Assembly (NCBI GenBank): GCA_024291935.2
Contig: CM044316.1
Span: 71,502,501 to 71,566,500, forward strand
DNA from: Okapia johnstoni
Lineage: Eukaryota > Chordata > Mammalia > Artiodactyla > Giraffidae
Length of the DNA: 64,000 nt
Direction: 5' to 3'
Shown here: piece by piece, positions 1-11,446 of the stretch
Numbering within the stretch: the first letter of the stretch is position 1
How the letters are laid out: the number at the start of each line of letters is the position of its first letter
Program-made: the position numbers and the translations under genes
Notes under the pieces: model-generated
Told to the model about the DNA's origin: nothing
What the model saw: the letters and a program-made list of their open reading frames with translations, nothing else
The model's database searches: none

Positions 1-1527
1 ATTTTTTAATAGACTTACTAAGTGTAGAGCATCGTTTGCACCAATGTAGACTTGAAATGTTGCAGCTTCCATAAATGTGGCTTCTATTTGCAGGGTTATT
101 TTTATGCAGTGTCATATTTAAAGAGTCTTTTGTAAGATTCTTTTATAAGCTAATACTGGTAAAATATTCCTTATGAATAAATTGGGATAGAAAAGAGAAT
201 CATTTCTATTTGGATCAAGATAGTCTTGTTTAAATTGTGCAGTTATTTTAAAGTATTTTAAAGTCAAGTTAATTTCACATGAAGATAATTTTAAGATAAT
301 TCTAGGGCTTTGCTGGTGGTCCAGTGGTTAAGATTCCACGCATCAATGCAGGGGGCCCCAGGTTCGAGGTTTCATCCCTGACCGGGGAGCTACATCCCAC
401 AAGCCCAACTAAAGATTCTGCAGGCTGCAAGGAAGATCAGAGATCTCGACAGCTGCAGTTAAGACCCAGCGCAACCAAATAAATAAATAAATATTTTTTA
501 AAAATTTAAAGATAATTTCTTTGACATAGGCAGTGTGATGAATTACATACATTTTGAAAAAGTTTAGTATTATGACTTTAAGAGAAAATTTATGTTTTTA
601 ATTAAGGGGAAAGACATTGTTTTTCAAAACAAAGAAAGGAATTCTTTATAGTAAAGAATATGCTTTAATACTATAAGGCTTGTTGAGATCCTTCAATTCA
701 TTTTCTTACTTAGTATCTCAGACTTAGCATTGGTTCTTGATTGTTAATTAAAAAATTATGAGCTATTTTATCTAAAAACTTTTTCCAGTTTAAATAAAAT
801 GTTTTAAATATCTACCATTTTTGATTATGACTGATACTCTTATTCACTGCAGCAAAAAATATCCTCCACATTGCTTAGGTAGTATGTAAAGCAACAAAAC
901 CTTTGTTCAATGTTATGCTGGAGGCAAATAATTCACCTTAGAATTATACCTTTGAAATGTGCATATATTCTAAAATGAAACCTTTGTTTATAAATGTTAA
1001 AGAACATGTATAAAATAAAAATTGTAAAGTATAATTTTTGGTATGAAATACATCTTATGATTTGAATCACAACTTAAATGGAATCACTTGACCGAAATTC
1101 ATTCTATTATGTGAACTTTAAAAAGTGAAGGTATTAATTTTAAGTGCTAATTTTTATGGTCATTGCCTGTCTCCTCCAGAAAACTCAGTTTTTCTAGATA
1201 CAGACATCCCCATCAATGAAATGAAATGTAATAAGTCCATATTTGCATAATTCATTTAAGCAATTACCTCCTACAAAGATTTATAACTTTGTCTCCTAGA
1301 CTGATAGATTTATGAATTGAGGGTTTTCAAAAGCACTAAAACCCTCTGATGAAAATGACGTTTCTTATGGTTTAGGAGAATGTGAAACACTTTTTTCTAC
1401 AGTTGAAATACTGAGAGTTGAAAAATCAGAACTAGACAACTTTAAAATGGGATTGTTTTTTTGATGACTAGAATTAATAAAGCCAGTGTAGTGTTCCAGT
1501 GTGGAAACTCATGTTTTGTTTTCTCAG
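1..1527 (+). other. ZCCHC9 intron (left part cut by the window)
   Basis: AT-rich intronic sequence ending in the acceptor at 1526-1527. A CHR-type SINE lies at 304-491. Nothing else is recognised. Confidence 0.8.
304..491 (+). repeat. CHR-type tRNA-Glu SINE
   Basis: Starts GGGCTTTGCTGGTGGTCCAG (tRNA-derived head with a B-box-like GGTTCGAGG), then the diagnostic AAGACCCAGCGCAACC and an (AAAT)n tail. This is the ruminant/cetacean CHR SINE layout. Confidence 0.85.
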
Positions 1528-1678
1528 GTATGTTTCCATTGTAGACAACCTGGCCATGGGATTGCAGATTGCCCTGCTGCCCTTGAGAATCAAGAAATGG
1601 GCACTGGAGTATGTTACAGGTGTGGATCCACAGAGCATGAAATAACCGAGTGCAGGGCTAAAGTAGACCCGGCTCTTG
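1528..1678 (+). CDS. ZCCHC9: ZCCHC9 coding exon with zinc knuckles 1 and 2
   Basis: Acceptor TTTTCTCAG ends at 1527 and donor GTATGT starts at 1679. The exon has 50 codons plus one base (phase 1 exit). It starts VCFHC and ends AKVDPAL. It carries knuckles CFHCRQPGHGIADC and CYRCGSTEHEITEC, eleven residues apart. Confidence 0.95.
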
Positions 1679-4600
1679 GTATGTTGATGTTTTTATTTTT
1701 GTTTCCTATCAATTTTTCTTATTTGGTTAATGAGCAAAGTAGCCAGTAAGTAACCAACTGGTTTTTTCATTGCTGACAGGGTTTGTTATGAGTGTGTCAC
1801 TTAATATTGTGAAATCAAATGTGATTAAACTAAATTATGTAACAACAAATATGTTTTATTCTCAGAGTGTTCTAAAGTAATATGAATTACACTATATATA
1901 TAGATATAGATAGGTATTCGTATCTGTGTTGATATATATACATGCACATCCATACATGTATATAACTAAATAGGAACTGTTTATCATTACAGGTGAATTT
2001 CCTTTTGCAAAATGCTTTGTTTGTGGGGAGATGGGGCATCTGTCCAGATCTTGTCCTGATAATCCCAAAGGACTCTATGCTGATGGTGAGTACTGTTCCT
2101 CTTGTATGTTGAAAATGGTGGTGAGTCATCATGCAGTTGTGATTTAATTTATACTTTTAATTTATACAGTTTTTAAATTAATTCCTGAATAAGTGGCAAA
2201 ATCTCTAGAATTTCATTATTTTTATCAAGCATTATCCTATGGTGGCTTAGAGGTAAAGAATCCACCTGTAGTAAAGGAGACATGGGAAACAAGGTTCGAT
2301 CCTTGGGTTGGGAAGATCCCCTGGAGAAGGAAATTGCAACCCACTCCAGTATTCTTGCCTGGAGAATCCCCATGGACAGAGGAGCCTGGCGGGCTACAGT
2401 CCCTGGGCTCAGAAAGAGTTGGACACAACTGAGCAACCGAGCATGCATTCTATGTCCTAAAACTTTGTGTAATTTAAGTTGATACATCAAATCAGAAAAA
2501 GCTGACCTCTATATTTCAAACTGTTTGTACTTACTTCAATATCATTTGTGAGAATAGGTTATAAATATCTACTTTTAAGCCCAGCAAGCAAAAAGATTAT
2601 TTCTCAAACTAATATAAGATTTAAAAAATAGTGTGGTGAATTTAATCTCAGTATAGCATCATATTTTGGGTAGAAGGGTTGGTACTCATTATTCTGGATT
2701 TTTTTTTTTAATGAATGTTTTCCTTAGTTTATCGTCTGGCATGGACCATGTAACATTCTTACCTTTGGCTTAGCTATTGTCTTAAGGTGCCCACAATAAA
2801 GTCTGTGATGTTTAAAGCTTTAAGGAGGAGGTTGGCATCTGTTAATGTTGGTCATTTATTAATGTGATGCTGGTACCATTAGGTTCTAGATACTTCTTGT
2901 GTCATGTCCTGGGTTCCCTTGCAGAAGTCCAGTGAAAAAGCATAGCTTTGGAGTTAGAACACTAGTTATAGTCTCAGCACTACCACTCACTAACTGGGAC
3001 TTTGGCCAAGTTATTTAACTTGTCTCATCTCAGTTTCCTCACCTGTGAAATGGAGATGAGAAAATTTTATTTCATTGATTGTAAGATGCATGTTTTTTTT
3101 CACATTTTAATATATCTGAACTCAATGTATCTTACTATTGGTGAGTGTTACATAATAGGCAGTTTTTGGGTTTTTTTTTCCAGAAAGGAATGTAAAATAA
3201 TGATGTATCTTATTATCAGTGGTGTCTTAGATTTGATGAATTATGATATTTTACCTTAAAGAGTTATGAGGATTAGAATAATTATTAAAGTGCCTCCTCT
3301 GTTTCACTATGGCATCTATAGCAGTAAAGAGTCTTGGACCTGAAAGATACTCAAAAGTGTCTTTCAGTTTTGAACTTAATAAACAGGGCATATAATATGA
3401 CCAGTGAGCAAAGACGCCTTTGTATGAACCAAAATGACTAGATATAAAAAGTGTGGCAAGGGGAGTAAGTCACAGAAGATCGTGAGTTCATCCAAGTTTA
3501 TACCCTGTTAAGGTCATTTTTCTGAGTAAGTCATTTAATATTGTGAGCATGATCATGATAATGCTTGACCATTAAGCAATAGTGTTGGACTATTCAGTGA
3601 AAGACTCATTTTAGAAAAACTCATTTTAGGACTGTTGTAATTCACAGTCCTTGAATGTTGCTTAAAGTAGGCAAGTAGGCATTTTTACTAGAGTTAGGAA
3701 GCCTGGCAGATAAAGGGACTGATACAAAAGTTAATTTCATTCCTTTTGTAACTATTCACCCCCATCTGACCTGTATAGCAGGGCAGTAGTTTGTATCCTT
3801 TTTGGGGGGGAGGGGGCGTTGATCATTAAAGAATCTGATTAAAAACTGTGGGTATTCTCCTCAAAAAATGCATCTGCACACAAATTTTTCAGAGTTCATG
3901 AGCCCATGCCTTTCTAAGTGTGGTTAAGACCCAGGCTTCCATGCAGTGTCTCCTGGACACTCCAGAGAACAAGTACTTTCCGTCATATCTCACGTCTCTT
4001 TCCCACATCTCCCTTGAAGGTCAGGGGCAAGAAATGGTGAATTGATACAGTTTAGTGGTCTATGAAGTTAAAAGGAATGGAGACTAGACTTATTAATAGG
4101 AATAAGTTGTTCCTGGCTTCAGCTACCTTTGCAGCTAACAAGGTTATGAGGACCAAAGAAGATATGAAAGTGCTTTGAGACATTAAATGCCCTACGTATG
4201 TATCAGAGGTTTTCAGTGACTGTTCTTTTTATAGGTGGTGGCTGCAGACTTTGTGGCTCTGTGGAACATTTGAAGAAAGATTGTCCCGAAAGTCAGAACT
4301 CAGGTGAGATCTCTGGGCCTCCTTTAGAAGGGGTGAGATTGAATATTCCTCTGTGTTTTTGTTGAATTTTGTTATTAACAACTCCCTGAGGTACAACTGG
4401 TTTTAAGGCTGTCTGGTTTCCTGTTACAGTGATGACTTCATCATTTCTTTATCAGCAGTACTAAGTGAGCATTAGCTGCTGTTCTCAGGTGGGGAAAAAA
4501 AATGATCAGTAAGCCCCAGAGGACCCTGATTTTATAAAGCATCTTATTCATAAATATCTACATTTGCTAACTTATGTGTTTAATAATAGTCAATTATGTT

Positions 4601-5690
4601 ACTTAAAGAAAAATATTAATTTACTAAGAAAATAAGAAATATGAGAATAAGTTGCAGTGTTGTTATGATTGAGAATCCTCATGTATGTTCTGAAGTCAGA
4701 AGGATTCCAAGTTGGTTGCAAAAACTTCCAGAAATATTTAAATTGTGTAATCCACATAGTATCTGACCAGTTTATATTTTCTTCCTGACAAATACTACCC
4801 TTGGTCATCTAAAACTTCATAAATGTTCAACAAACCTAAGACAGATATTGGGGGATGTGGAGACCATTGTTACATTAGTTTGCCTAGATTAGAATGATGA
4901 TAATCTGTGTGAAGGGAGGCAAGACAGTAGGATAGCCCAGTAGTGCTTCTTGGAGAAAAAGCACATTTCTTTCTATATCAAATGGTCGTAGTACTCTACA
5001 AATAAGTCTGCCCATTCTTACTACCTACCCCTAGCATTTGAATTTGAAAACCAAGAGTTCTTGTTGAGAGTCTTACCTAGAAGAAGATAGTCTTTACTAC
5101 ATTGTAGGCAGTGAGATTGAAATGAGAAGTGGAATTTGAATTCTCCCTCCTGGGAGGATTGCCACTTCCCAAATGACAAGACTGACAAGCAGATGTTGTA
5201 TAATTTCACAGGTGGAATCTTGTGCATTTAAAACTGATGCTTCATAAATCTTGCTGTTTACAGTCTCTTGGAATTCATTGACTCTATAATGATGAACTCT
5301 GGGAAAGAATGAAAGAGCTTTCTCATCAACTTGTGCATTGCAAAACAGTTGCTGCATTTCCCTAATTGGGATGACAAATTGCCCGTGTACTCTGAAATCA
5401 AGGGTTATAATCAATTACGGAATTGCTCACTTTGGTTTAGTGATGGACTCTTCTCTCTTTGAGATTATTCATGTCAAAACTAGTTCCTTTGCTAAACCAG
5501 TACCAATCAATCTAGGTGGGTGTATTTGATCACTGTCTTTCTTACATTCTGAGTTTTCTGTGTCTTTACAGATCGAATGGTCACAGTTGGTCGCTGGGCA
5601 AAGGGAATGAGTGCAGACTATGAAGAAATTTTGGATGTGCCTAAACCACAGAAACCCAAAACAAAGATACCTAAAGTTGTTAATTTTTGA
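1528..5690 (+). CDS. ZCCHC9: ZCCHC9, 3' part (four coding exons), zinc-knuckle nucleolar protein
   Basis: This is the 3' portion of ZCCHC9, joined from 1528-1678, 1993-2085, 4235-4303 and 5572-5690. The join encodes 143 residues and a stop, with no frame break. The human protein is about 271 residues as I recall it, so this is roughly residue 129 to the end. Four CCHC knuckles (C-X2-C-X4-H-X4-C) are visible: CFHCRQPGHGIADC, CYRCGSTEHEITEC, CFVCGEMGHLSRSC and CRLCGSVEHLKKDC. A conserved tail ending in KIPKVVNF follows. CCHC knuckles of this type bind single-stranded nucleic acid. The family protein is reported as nuclear or nucleolar, with reported effects on NF-kB and MAPK reporters. The 5' exons are outside the window. 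All introns are GT-AG. The gene converges on ACOT12. Confidence 0.95.
1993..2085 (+). CDS. ZCCHC9: ZCCHC9 coding exon with zinc knuckle 3
   Basis: Acceptor ATTACAG ends at 1992 and donor GTGAGT starts at 2086. The exon is 93 bp and enters and leaves in phase 1. Knuckle CFVCGEMGHLSRSC is followed by PDNPKGLYAD. Confidence 0.95.
2236..2446 (+). repeat. Bov-tA SINE
   Basis: tRNA-like head (GGTGGCTTAGAGGTAAAGAA) followed by the Bov-A body with GGGAAGATCCCCTGGAGAAG, CACTCCAGTATTCTTGCC and GAGTTGGACACAACTGAGCA. The small frames on both strands here are translations of the SINE. Confidence 0.95.
2936..3085 (+). repeat. MIR SINE fragment
   Basis: MIR-like order: 'gctttggagttagaac', 'ctcactaactgggactttgg', then 'ctcagtttcctcacctgtga' and 'aatggagatgag'. 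Confidence 0.75.
4235..4303 (+). CDS. ZCCHC9: ZCCHC9 coding exon with zinc knuckle 4
   Basis: Acceptor TTTTTATAG ends at 4234 and donor GTGAGA starts at 4304. The exon is 69 bp, phase 1 on both sides. Knuckle CRLCGSVEHLKKDC is followed by PESQNS. Confidence 0.95.
4304..5571 (+). other. ZCCHC9 last intron
   Basis: Intronic sequence with no recognised repeat or RNA. The antisense frame at 5097-5414 has no family resemblance and is treated as chance. Confidence 0.7.
5572..5690 (+). CDS. ZCCHC9: ZCCHC9 last coding exon (C-terminal tail and stop)
   Basis: Acceptor TGTCTTTACAG ends at 5571. The exon encodes DRMVTVGRWAKGMSADYEE, then a Lys/Pro-rich tail (PKPQKPKTKIPK), VVNF and TGA at 5688-5690. 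The basic tail could be a nuclear localisation signal; that is inference. Confidence 0.95.
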
Positions 5691-6160
5691 TGATTAGTAC
5701 TGTTGTTTGTTCAACATTCTGAACTGGGCTTGCTTCACAAGTTGGAGCTGGACTGTCCCTTGGAGGCCTGTATTGTAGATATCAGTATAATTTAGGTGTG
5801 GTCAAACCAGTCCCTGAGTTCTGTCCATCAAGGGGCACTTCTTCCATTGTTTGGAGAAGATCACTGAAAAAAAGTATAAGATGTTTAAAGTGGATTTTCT
5901 AAAAGAATATGTTTTTGATCGATAGAACTTAGGTGTAACTAAGTGGTTATATACCTGATTGTAACAATCATTTTTTTCTTAAAAACGAAATTATGCATTA
6001 ATATGAACTATCCCTAACCAACTGCTTTGCATTTGAAAATGAATTTGTGGCCCTGTTGTTGGTTCAAAGTATCAATTTGTCATTATGTTAGAAATTTATT
6101 TATAATTGCCACGAAATGTATTTTTAAAATATTAAATAAAAACTCATTTGCTATTTACCT
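5691..6160 (+). other. ZCCHC9: ZCCHC9 3' UTR
   Basis: AT-rich sequence from the stop codon to about 20 bases past the AATAAA at 6135. The end point is estimated from the usual signal-to-cleavage spacing, not seen directly. No open frame or repeat is recognised in it. Confidence 0.7.
6135..6140 (+). promoter_or_regulatory. ZCCHC9: Poly(A) signal AATAAA of ZCCHC9
   Basis: Canonical hexamer 445 bases after the ZCCHC9 stop, in an A/T-rich context. No other AATAAA lies between the stop and this point. Confidence 0.75.
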
Positions 6161-8029
6161 AGTTTTCTGAATACCTGATTTTGGATTGAATGAGTCGTTG
6201 TAATGTCCATGTAACAATCTCTTTGGAAACATGATCTTTTATGAATCCTAGATGAGATTAATTTTGATTAATGTTTGTTTTAGTTTTGGCATAAAGATTT
6301 ACAAATTATTGAGGTTAAAATAGAAGAGTACCTCAGCTTAATAGCTGCTCTTTCTTTGCCCCTGATTTTCAAGAGAGAGATTCCAGCCAAAATTCAGTTT
6401 GGGATATTTAACCAGAATGATGATGGCGTATAACAGATTATCTATCAAACTTAACAGCATTTGTTCACATGTTTTAGTTGAGTCAGGGTGAGATTCAGGC
6501 ATCATCATAATAGAGTTAGAACACTAATCAGAGACCCATTAGCTTCTTTGTTTGATTTGATGAATACATGCATACTTAATACATATATTTTACAAGGCTT
6601 AAGGCTCCCATTGTACTGTATAATGGAATGACTTCATTGGATTGTGTGTTTCATTTGGAATTTTACCTGATTGGATGCATTTGTAACAAAAGGAAACAGC
6701 TGTGATTAGTTACTAATGTTTTCAAAAGCAAAATATTTACCAAATAAGAAAAGGAACACTTTTCTGTTTTAATGTCTGTACATCTCAACATTTCTAATCT
6801 TAATAAGAGCTGTTCTTTTTTTTTTTTTCAGCGACAGAGGAAAACATAACACAATTTGGCTCAGCATACCAGAGCTTAAGGAAATGAGTGTCATTTCAAG
6901 GGAATAGCACAAGCCATGCAGCTGGAAAAGGATAGCAGTGCTGTCCTAATCCTTCAGCCTGAACACACACAGATTTGTCTCACCTATCCTATCTGGAGCA
7001 AAAGGCTCTGGAAAGTCAAAAACCCGTCAGCTGTAAGCTAAGTCTGATGTTTTTTGTATAGTCTTCAATGCAGGGATGTCCTTTTGTCTTCCTTGCAGTT
7101 ACTTTGTTTCCATTTTAAGGATCTATCTACAGTGAAATTAGAAGTATGTTTCAGGTGCCCAGTGTAACCTTGGAAAAGTATGTGGACACTTTGTTAAAGG
7201 AACTCATCAGAGATGGAAATTATGATGTTGAGAGATTGCAGGTTGCTTACTGTTGGTTATTTTCTTAATGACAGATGCTGAATGAGGAAGGCACACATTT
7301 ACTTTTTCATTATAGATTTCCCAAGGACATGGACCTACTATGTTCTTGGTACCCTTTCAAGCACTTGAGATTGTGGCAGTGAATAAGACAGATAAGCTAC
7401 ACGCATTCTGCTGAGGCTGAAGAATGGAAGGCAGACTTAGGCACAAAAAATACGTTATCAGAACTATCAGTAAAAGTAATATCAGAATGTCAATATAACA
7501 TTTTATAAATATTTTGTTGAATTCCCTGAGACTTAGTCATTAGCACTCTTCCTTCTAGTCCTTTGGAAATGTCATCTCTTTTTACAAGCTCATCTTTCAC
7601 TTCTCTAGGACTGATTCCTGAATCTACGTCTAGCCCTAAGATCCTAGGTTTCAGTTCTGTGTACTCACCTGCCTGCTGGACATTCTTAATTGGATGTTCC
7701 ACTAACACCCCAAACTCACAGTAGCTTTAAATTGAATCACTTCCACTGAGGGGAAAAATGAACAAATTTCCTTTCTTGTCTCTATTTTATTTAGTACAAT
7801 TATATCCCAAGCCTACAGGCTCGAATCTCAAGTTATTCTTTTCTTGACATTCCCTCACCACACCCCGGATTTCGACCCTCTCTGACTTTATTCAGACCTC
7901 GGCTTCGAAGTTTGCATAGTAAAGAGTCTTTTATGACTAGCCTTACAGGAAATAGCTTTTTCCTCATCCCAATAACTTTTCATTCTCTTAGTATAAATTT
8001 TCTCCATAATTTAAGTCCCTGCCAAACTG

Positions 8030-8160
8030 TTTGTCCCCTCTCCACTGGATTATAGGTTACATGAGGGCAGGAATTTTGAGTCTTACTCATTATACTCAGA
8101 AGTGCTTGGTGCATACAAAGCATTCATGCTTGTTGAATGAACAAATGAATTAAATGAATA
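8030..8160 (+). repeat. L2 LINE 3' end fragment
   Basis: Contains the L2 3' signature 'gttacatgagggcaggaatt', 'gtgcttggtgcatac' and a tail 'ttgttgaatgaacaaatgaa'. Confidence 0.75.
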
Positions 8161-8255
8161 TGTGACAGAATTAGACTTAACAGAGAGATGATACATGTGG
8201 CTGGACAGCTACTTTAGATTGGAAAATCAGGGCAAGGCCTCTGAGGGGAAGACTT

Positions 8256-8444
8256 GTTTTTTTAATACTCCTTTACTTATTTATTTGTTAGTTGCATCAT
8301 GGTGAAGCAGTACGTGGACTCTCTAGTTGAGGTCCATGGCCTTTGTTGCTCTGCAGCATGTGGGATCTTCCCAGACCAGGAATTGAACCTGCATAACCTG
8401 CATTGCTAGGCGGATTCTTAACCATAGGACCATCAGGGAAGTCC
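8256..8444 (-). repeat. CHR-type SINE, complete with target-site duplication
   Basis: Reverse copy: T-rich/TTTATT tail at the left, B-box complement 'aattgaacctgcataacc', and head complement 'caccatcagggaagtcc'-like sequence at the right. It is flanked by a perfect 15-base direct repeat CTGAGGGGAAGACTT at 8241-8255 and 8445-8459. Confidence 0.88.
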
Positions 8445-8584
8445 CTGAGGGGAAGACTTTTAAACTGAAATCTGGATGACGAGGGAATCTGTTATGAAGA
8501 TAAGGAAGAAGAACATTTAGGGACAGAAAATAGGGTCAAAACCGTGAACTTCCCATATTTGAGGGTCAGAGAGAAGATGTGATC

Positions 8585-8660
8585 TTTTTGGCTGACTTCC
8601 TTCACTTAGCATAATGTTTTCAAGGTTCATCCATAATATTCCATTGGTACATAGGTATAC
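8585..8660 (-). repeat. L1 3' region fragment
   Basis: 'cttccttcacttagcataat', 'tcaaggttcatcca' and 'atattccattggtac' match the well-known antisense L1 3' segment. Confidence 0.7.
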
Positions 8661-8739
8661 AGGGAAGTATTAGAAGTAAGCCTTGGATATCTTGATGTGA
8701 GATAACAAGTAAGGGCAGTGATACTGAGGGAGGAGCCTG

Positions 8740-10060
8740 CTTGGTGTAGTTGAAAAATAGCAAAGAGGCCAGTGTGGTTGGAAAAGAGTGGGGGATAAGA
8801 TAGTGAAGATCAGATAGTTAACAGGGGTCACATCTTACAGACTGCCAGTTTTTGCCACATAACCACCACAAACTCAGAAGCATATGGTAACAGTGTTTAT
8901 TTAGCTCATGCCTGTGAGTCAGGTCTAGCCTGGGCTTATCTGGACATCTCTACTAATCTCAGTGGGGCTTGCTTATATCCATAAGAAGCCTGGTTTGGGG
9001 TCAGCTGATCTAAACTAGGCTCAGATGAAGCAGCTCTATTGCTTGTATCTCTCTTCCTTTTCCTGGGACCAGCAAACTAGTCCTAACTGTTTTTCTCATG
9101 ATAGAGATGTGAGAGGGCAGGTCCACTTGCAAAAACATCTTCAAGTCTTTGCATCATGTCTGCTGATGGCACATGATCAAGCTCAGAGACAAGAGGTGGA
9201 ATAGTGCACTCCGTTGGCAGAGGTGGGGATGGTGGCAAGGGAGTGAATATTTTTGAAAAATAATTGAATGTACCGCATCATACCCCAGACTGTTATAAAG
9301 CTTTGGCTTTTACTCTGTGATATGCAAAATTTTTTACAGGCTTGAGAAGAACTGTGACACGATCTGATTGCTGAGTTGAGAGTGAAGGGAGGAGTAGGAA
9401 TAGAAACCGGTTATATTACAGATGATAGAAGACGATGTTTTGAATTAGGGTTATAGAGTTGATTAGAAGGAATCAGGTTCTATTATATGTTTCACATAGA
9501 GCTGATAAGATTTCCTGAAGGAAGGATTTATGAAGGGAAAGGTGGCAGAATTAAGGGATCTGTTTTGGAAGTGTTGATTTTGAGATGACTGTTATCTTAG
9601 TGGAAATGTCAACTAAGTGGTTAGATATACAGATGTGGAGTTCAGGAGAGTTTAGGGCTTGAGACGTAGATTTGGGAGTTATAAGCAGATATCTTTTAAG
9701 ACCCAGAGACTGGGTGGACTCAATGAGGAACAGAGATAGAGGAGAAGAGACCAAGATGGAGCCCCGGTGGTCTAGTACTCAGAGGTCTGGTGGAGGAGGA
9801 AGAACCACAAGAGGAGGCTTTAAAAGTGTGACTGGTGATGGAGGAGGAAATCCAACAGTGACATCATGGAAGCCAAGAGGAGAAAATGTTGCAAAAGGAA
9901 GGAACTAGTCAGTTTCGCTGATGCCATTAGTTGTGGCAATGAGAGAGGTCTGTGGAGTAGTGGAGGGAGAAGTATGATTGAGTGAATGAAGTAGGGCTGT
10001 GAAGGCCACATTTATAGATAATTGGAGTAGAGATGGGTGGCCTTTAGGAAATAGGATCAG
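8740..10060 (-). repeat. Old L2 LINE, antisense, fragmented
   Basis: Purine-rich sequence in the order of an antisense L2 3' body: 'gaggccagtgtggttgg', 'tgtgacacgatctgattgct', 'gatgtggagttcaggagag', 'gagactgggtggactcaatg' and 'catggaagccaagaggag'. The frame at 9672-9908 is a translation of this repeat. Boundaries are approximate. Confidence 0.65.
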
Positions 10061-10216
10061 ATGAAGTGTTGTTTTGCTTTATTTTGTTTTATTTTAAGAT
10101 AAGAGATAATAGTTGTTATGAAAATAATCCAGGAAAGACTTCAGAAATAGAGAAAAAAGAGAATTGAAGGACTGAAGCCTTGGAGAAGGTTAGAGAAATA
10201 GTTCTTTGCTAGGGGC

Positions 10217-10512
10217 TGCTGCTGTTGTTGTTCAGTTGCTAAGTCCTGTCTGACTCTTTGCGACCCCATGGACTGCAGCACGCCAGGCTTCCCTCTCCTT
10301 CATCATCTCCCAGATTTTGTCCAAACTCATGTCCATTGAGTTGGTGATGCCATCCAACCATCTCAGCCTCTGTCATCCCCTTCTCCTCCTGCCTTCAATC
10401 TTTCCCAGCATCAGGGTCTTTTCCAAGGAGTCATGTGGCCAAAATATTGGAGCTTCAGCTTCAGCATCAGTCCGTCCAGTGAATATTCAGGGTTGATTTC
10501 CTTTAGGATTGA
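10217..10512 (-). repeat. BovB (RTE) 3' end fragment
   Basis: Antisense BovB 3' end: 'ttcagttgctaagtcctgtc', 'tgccatccaaccatctcagc', 'tttcccagcatcagggtctt' and 'gtgaatattcagggttgatt'. Confidence 0.93.
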
Positions 10513-10908
10513 CTCGGGGTAGAGATGTTTAATTTATTATGATAGGAGGGATGGCAAAGAATGGAAGGTGCATAGAGGGGGAAATGAGATGGCTCCTGGC
10601 TAAGAGTTTGTATTTTACTCAATGAAATATTTTCTAAAGTTTATTAACTGAGAAAGAGTTAGACACATGAAAAACTTGAAAGAAGGGAAGGCAGTGTGAA
10701 ACAGCAATCATATAGGAAATATAGTAGGGTTATCAGAGCCCTTTTGAAATTTGTGGTCATAAATCTCAAGTGAGACCAGTCCACAGTTTTCAGGTGCTCA
10801 GTGCAGGGTTGAGGTTTTACAAATACTTTAATTCAGCCACAGTTTTGAATTTGCCAGACAAGTCAAATGAAAGGAAAAGGTACAAGGAGTAACATTAATG
10901 GTAACCAA

Positions 10909-11030
10909 ATGGCAACCCACTCCAGTATTCTTGCCTGGGAAATCCCATGGACAGAGGAGCCTGGCTGGCTACAGTCCATGGTTTGCAAAGAGTTGGACAC
11001 GACTGCAGTGACTTAGCACACATGCATGGA
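10909..11030 (+). repeat. Bov-A body fragment (SINE without tRNA head)
   Basis: 'ggcaacccactccagtattc' and 'gagttggacacgactgcagt' are the Bov-A monomer. The tRNA-like head is absent. Confidence 0.9.
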
Positions 11031-11246
11031 CTCTAAGCCAGATAAGGAGAGAAGGGAGGACATGGCGAGGGATAATGAGCTGTAGGAATAATAGAAATAT
11101 TAATTTTGAACCTATTTTCAAGTGTTCCTAAAAATGTCACAAAATGAGGAAGGAAAAGATGGCATCAGATGTGCAATTTTTATATGGTACTTTATATACT
11201 TGCAGGGGTACAATGAGGCATTTTATAATATTTCTCTGACTTTTGG

Positions 11247-11446
11247 GCTTCCCTTGTAGCTCAGCTGGTAAAGAATCCACCTGCAATGTGGGAGACCTGG
11301 GTTCTATCCCTGGGTTGGGAAGATCCCCTGGAGAAGGGAAAGGCAACCCACTCCATTATTCTGGCCTGGAGAATTCCATGGACCGTGTAAGTCCATGGGA
11401 TGGCAAAGAGTCCGATACAACTGAGCAACTTTCACTTTTTCTTTAA
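11247..11446 (+). repeat. Bov-tA SINE with 10-base target-site duplication
   Basis: Complete head (CTTCCCTTGTAGCTCAGCTG) and Bov-A body ending 'ctgagcaactttcac'. It is flanked by TGACTTTTGG at 11237-11246 and 11447-11456. Confidence 0.93.

Larger units (their letters stand above)
2086..4234 (+). other. ZCCHC9 intron before the knuckle 4 exon
   Basis: Contains a Bov-tA SINE (2236-2446) and a MIR copy (about 2936-3085). The rest is AT-rich and unassigned, with a short G-run near 3804. Confidence 0.8.

Noticed and set aside
2238..2320. tRNA-like sequence
   Set aside because: It is the tRNA-derived head of a SINE with a decayed fold. The same applies to every other tRNA-like hit here.
2173..2490. 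105-residue frame and overlapping frames on both strands
   Set aside because: Translations of a Bov-tA SINE. The same text recurs at 11137, 13489, 49883 and 58017.
6820..6900. T-run followed by CAG and an exon-like stretch downstream of ZCCHC9
   Set aside because: The ZCCHC9 reading frame already ends at 5690 with a poly(A) signal, and no conserved frame follows.
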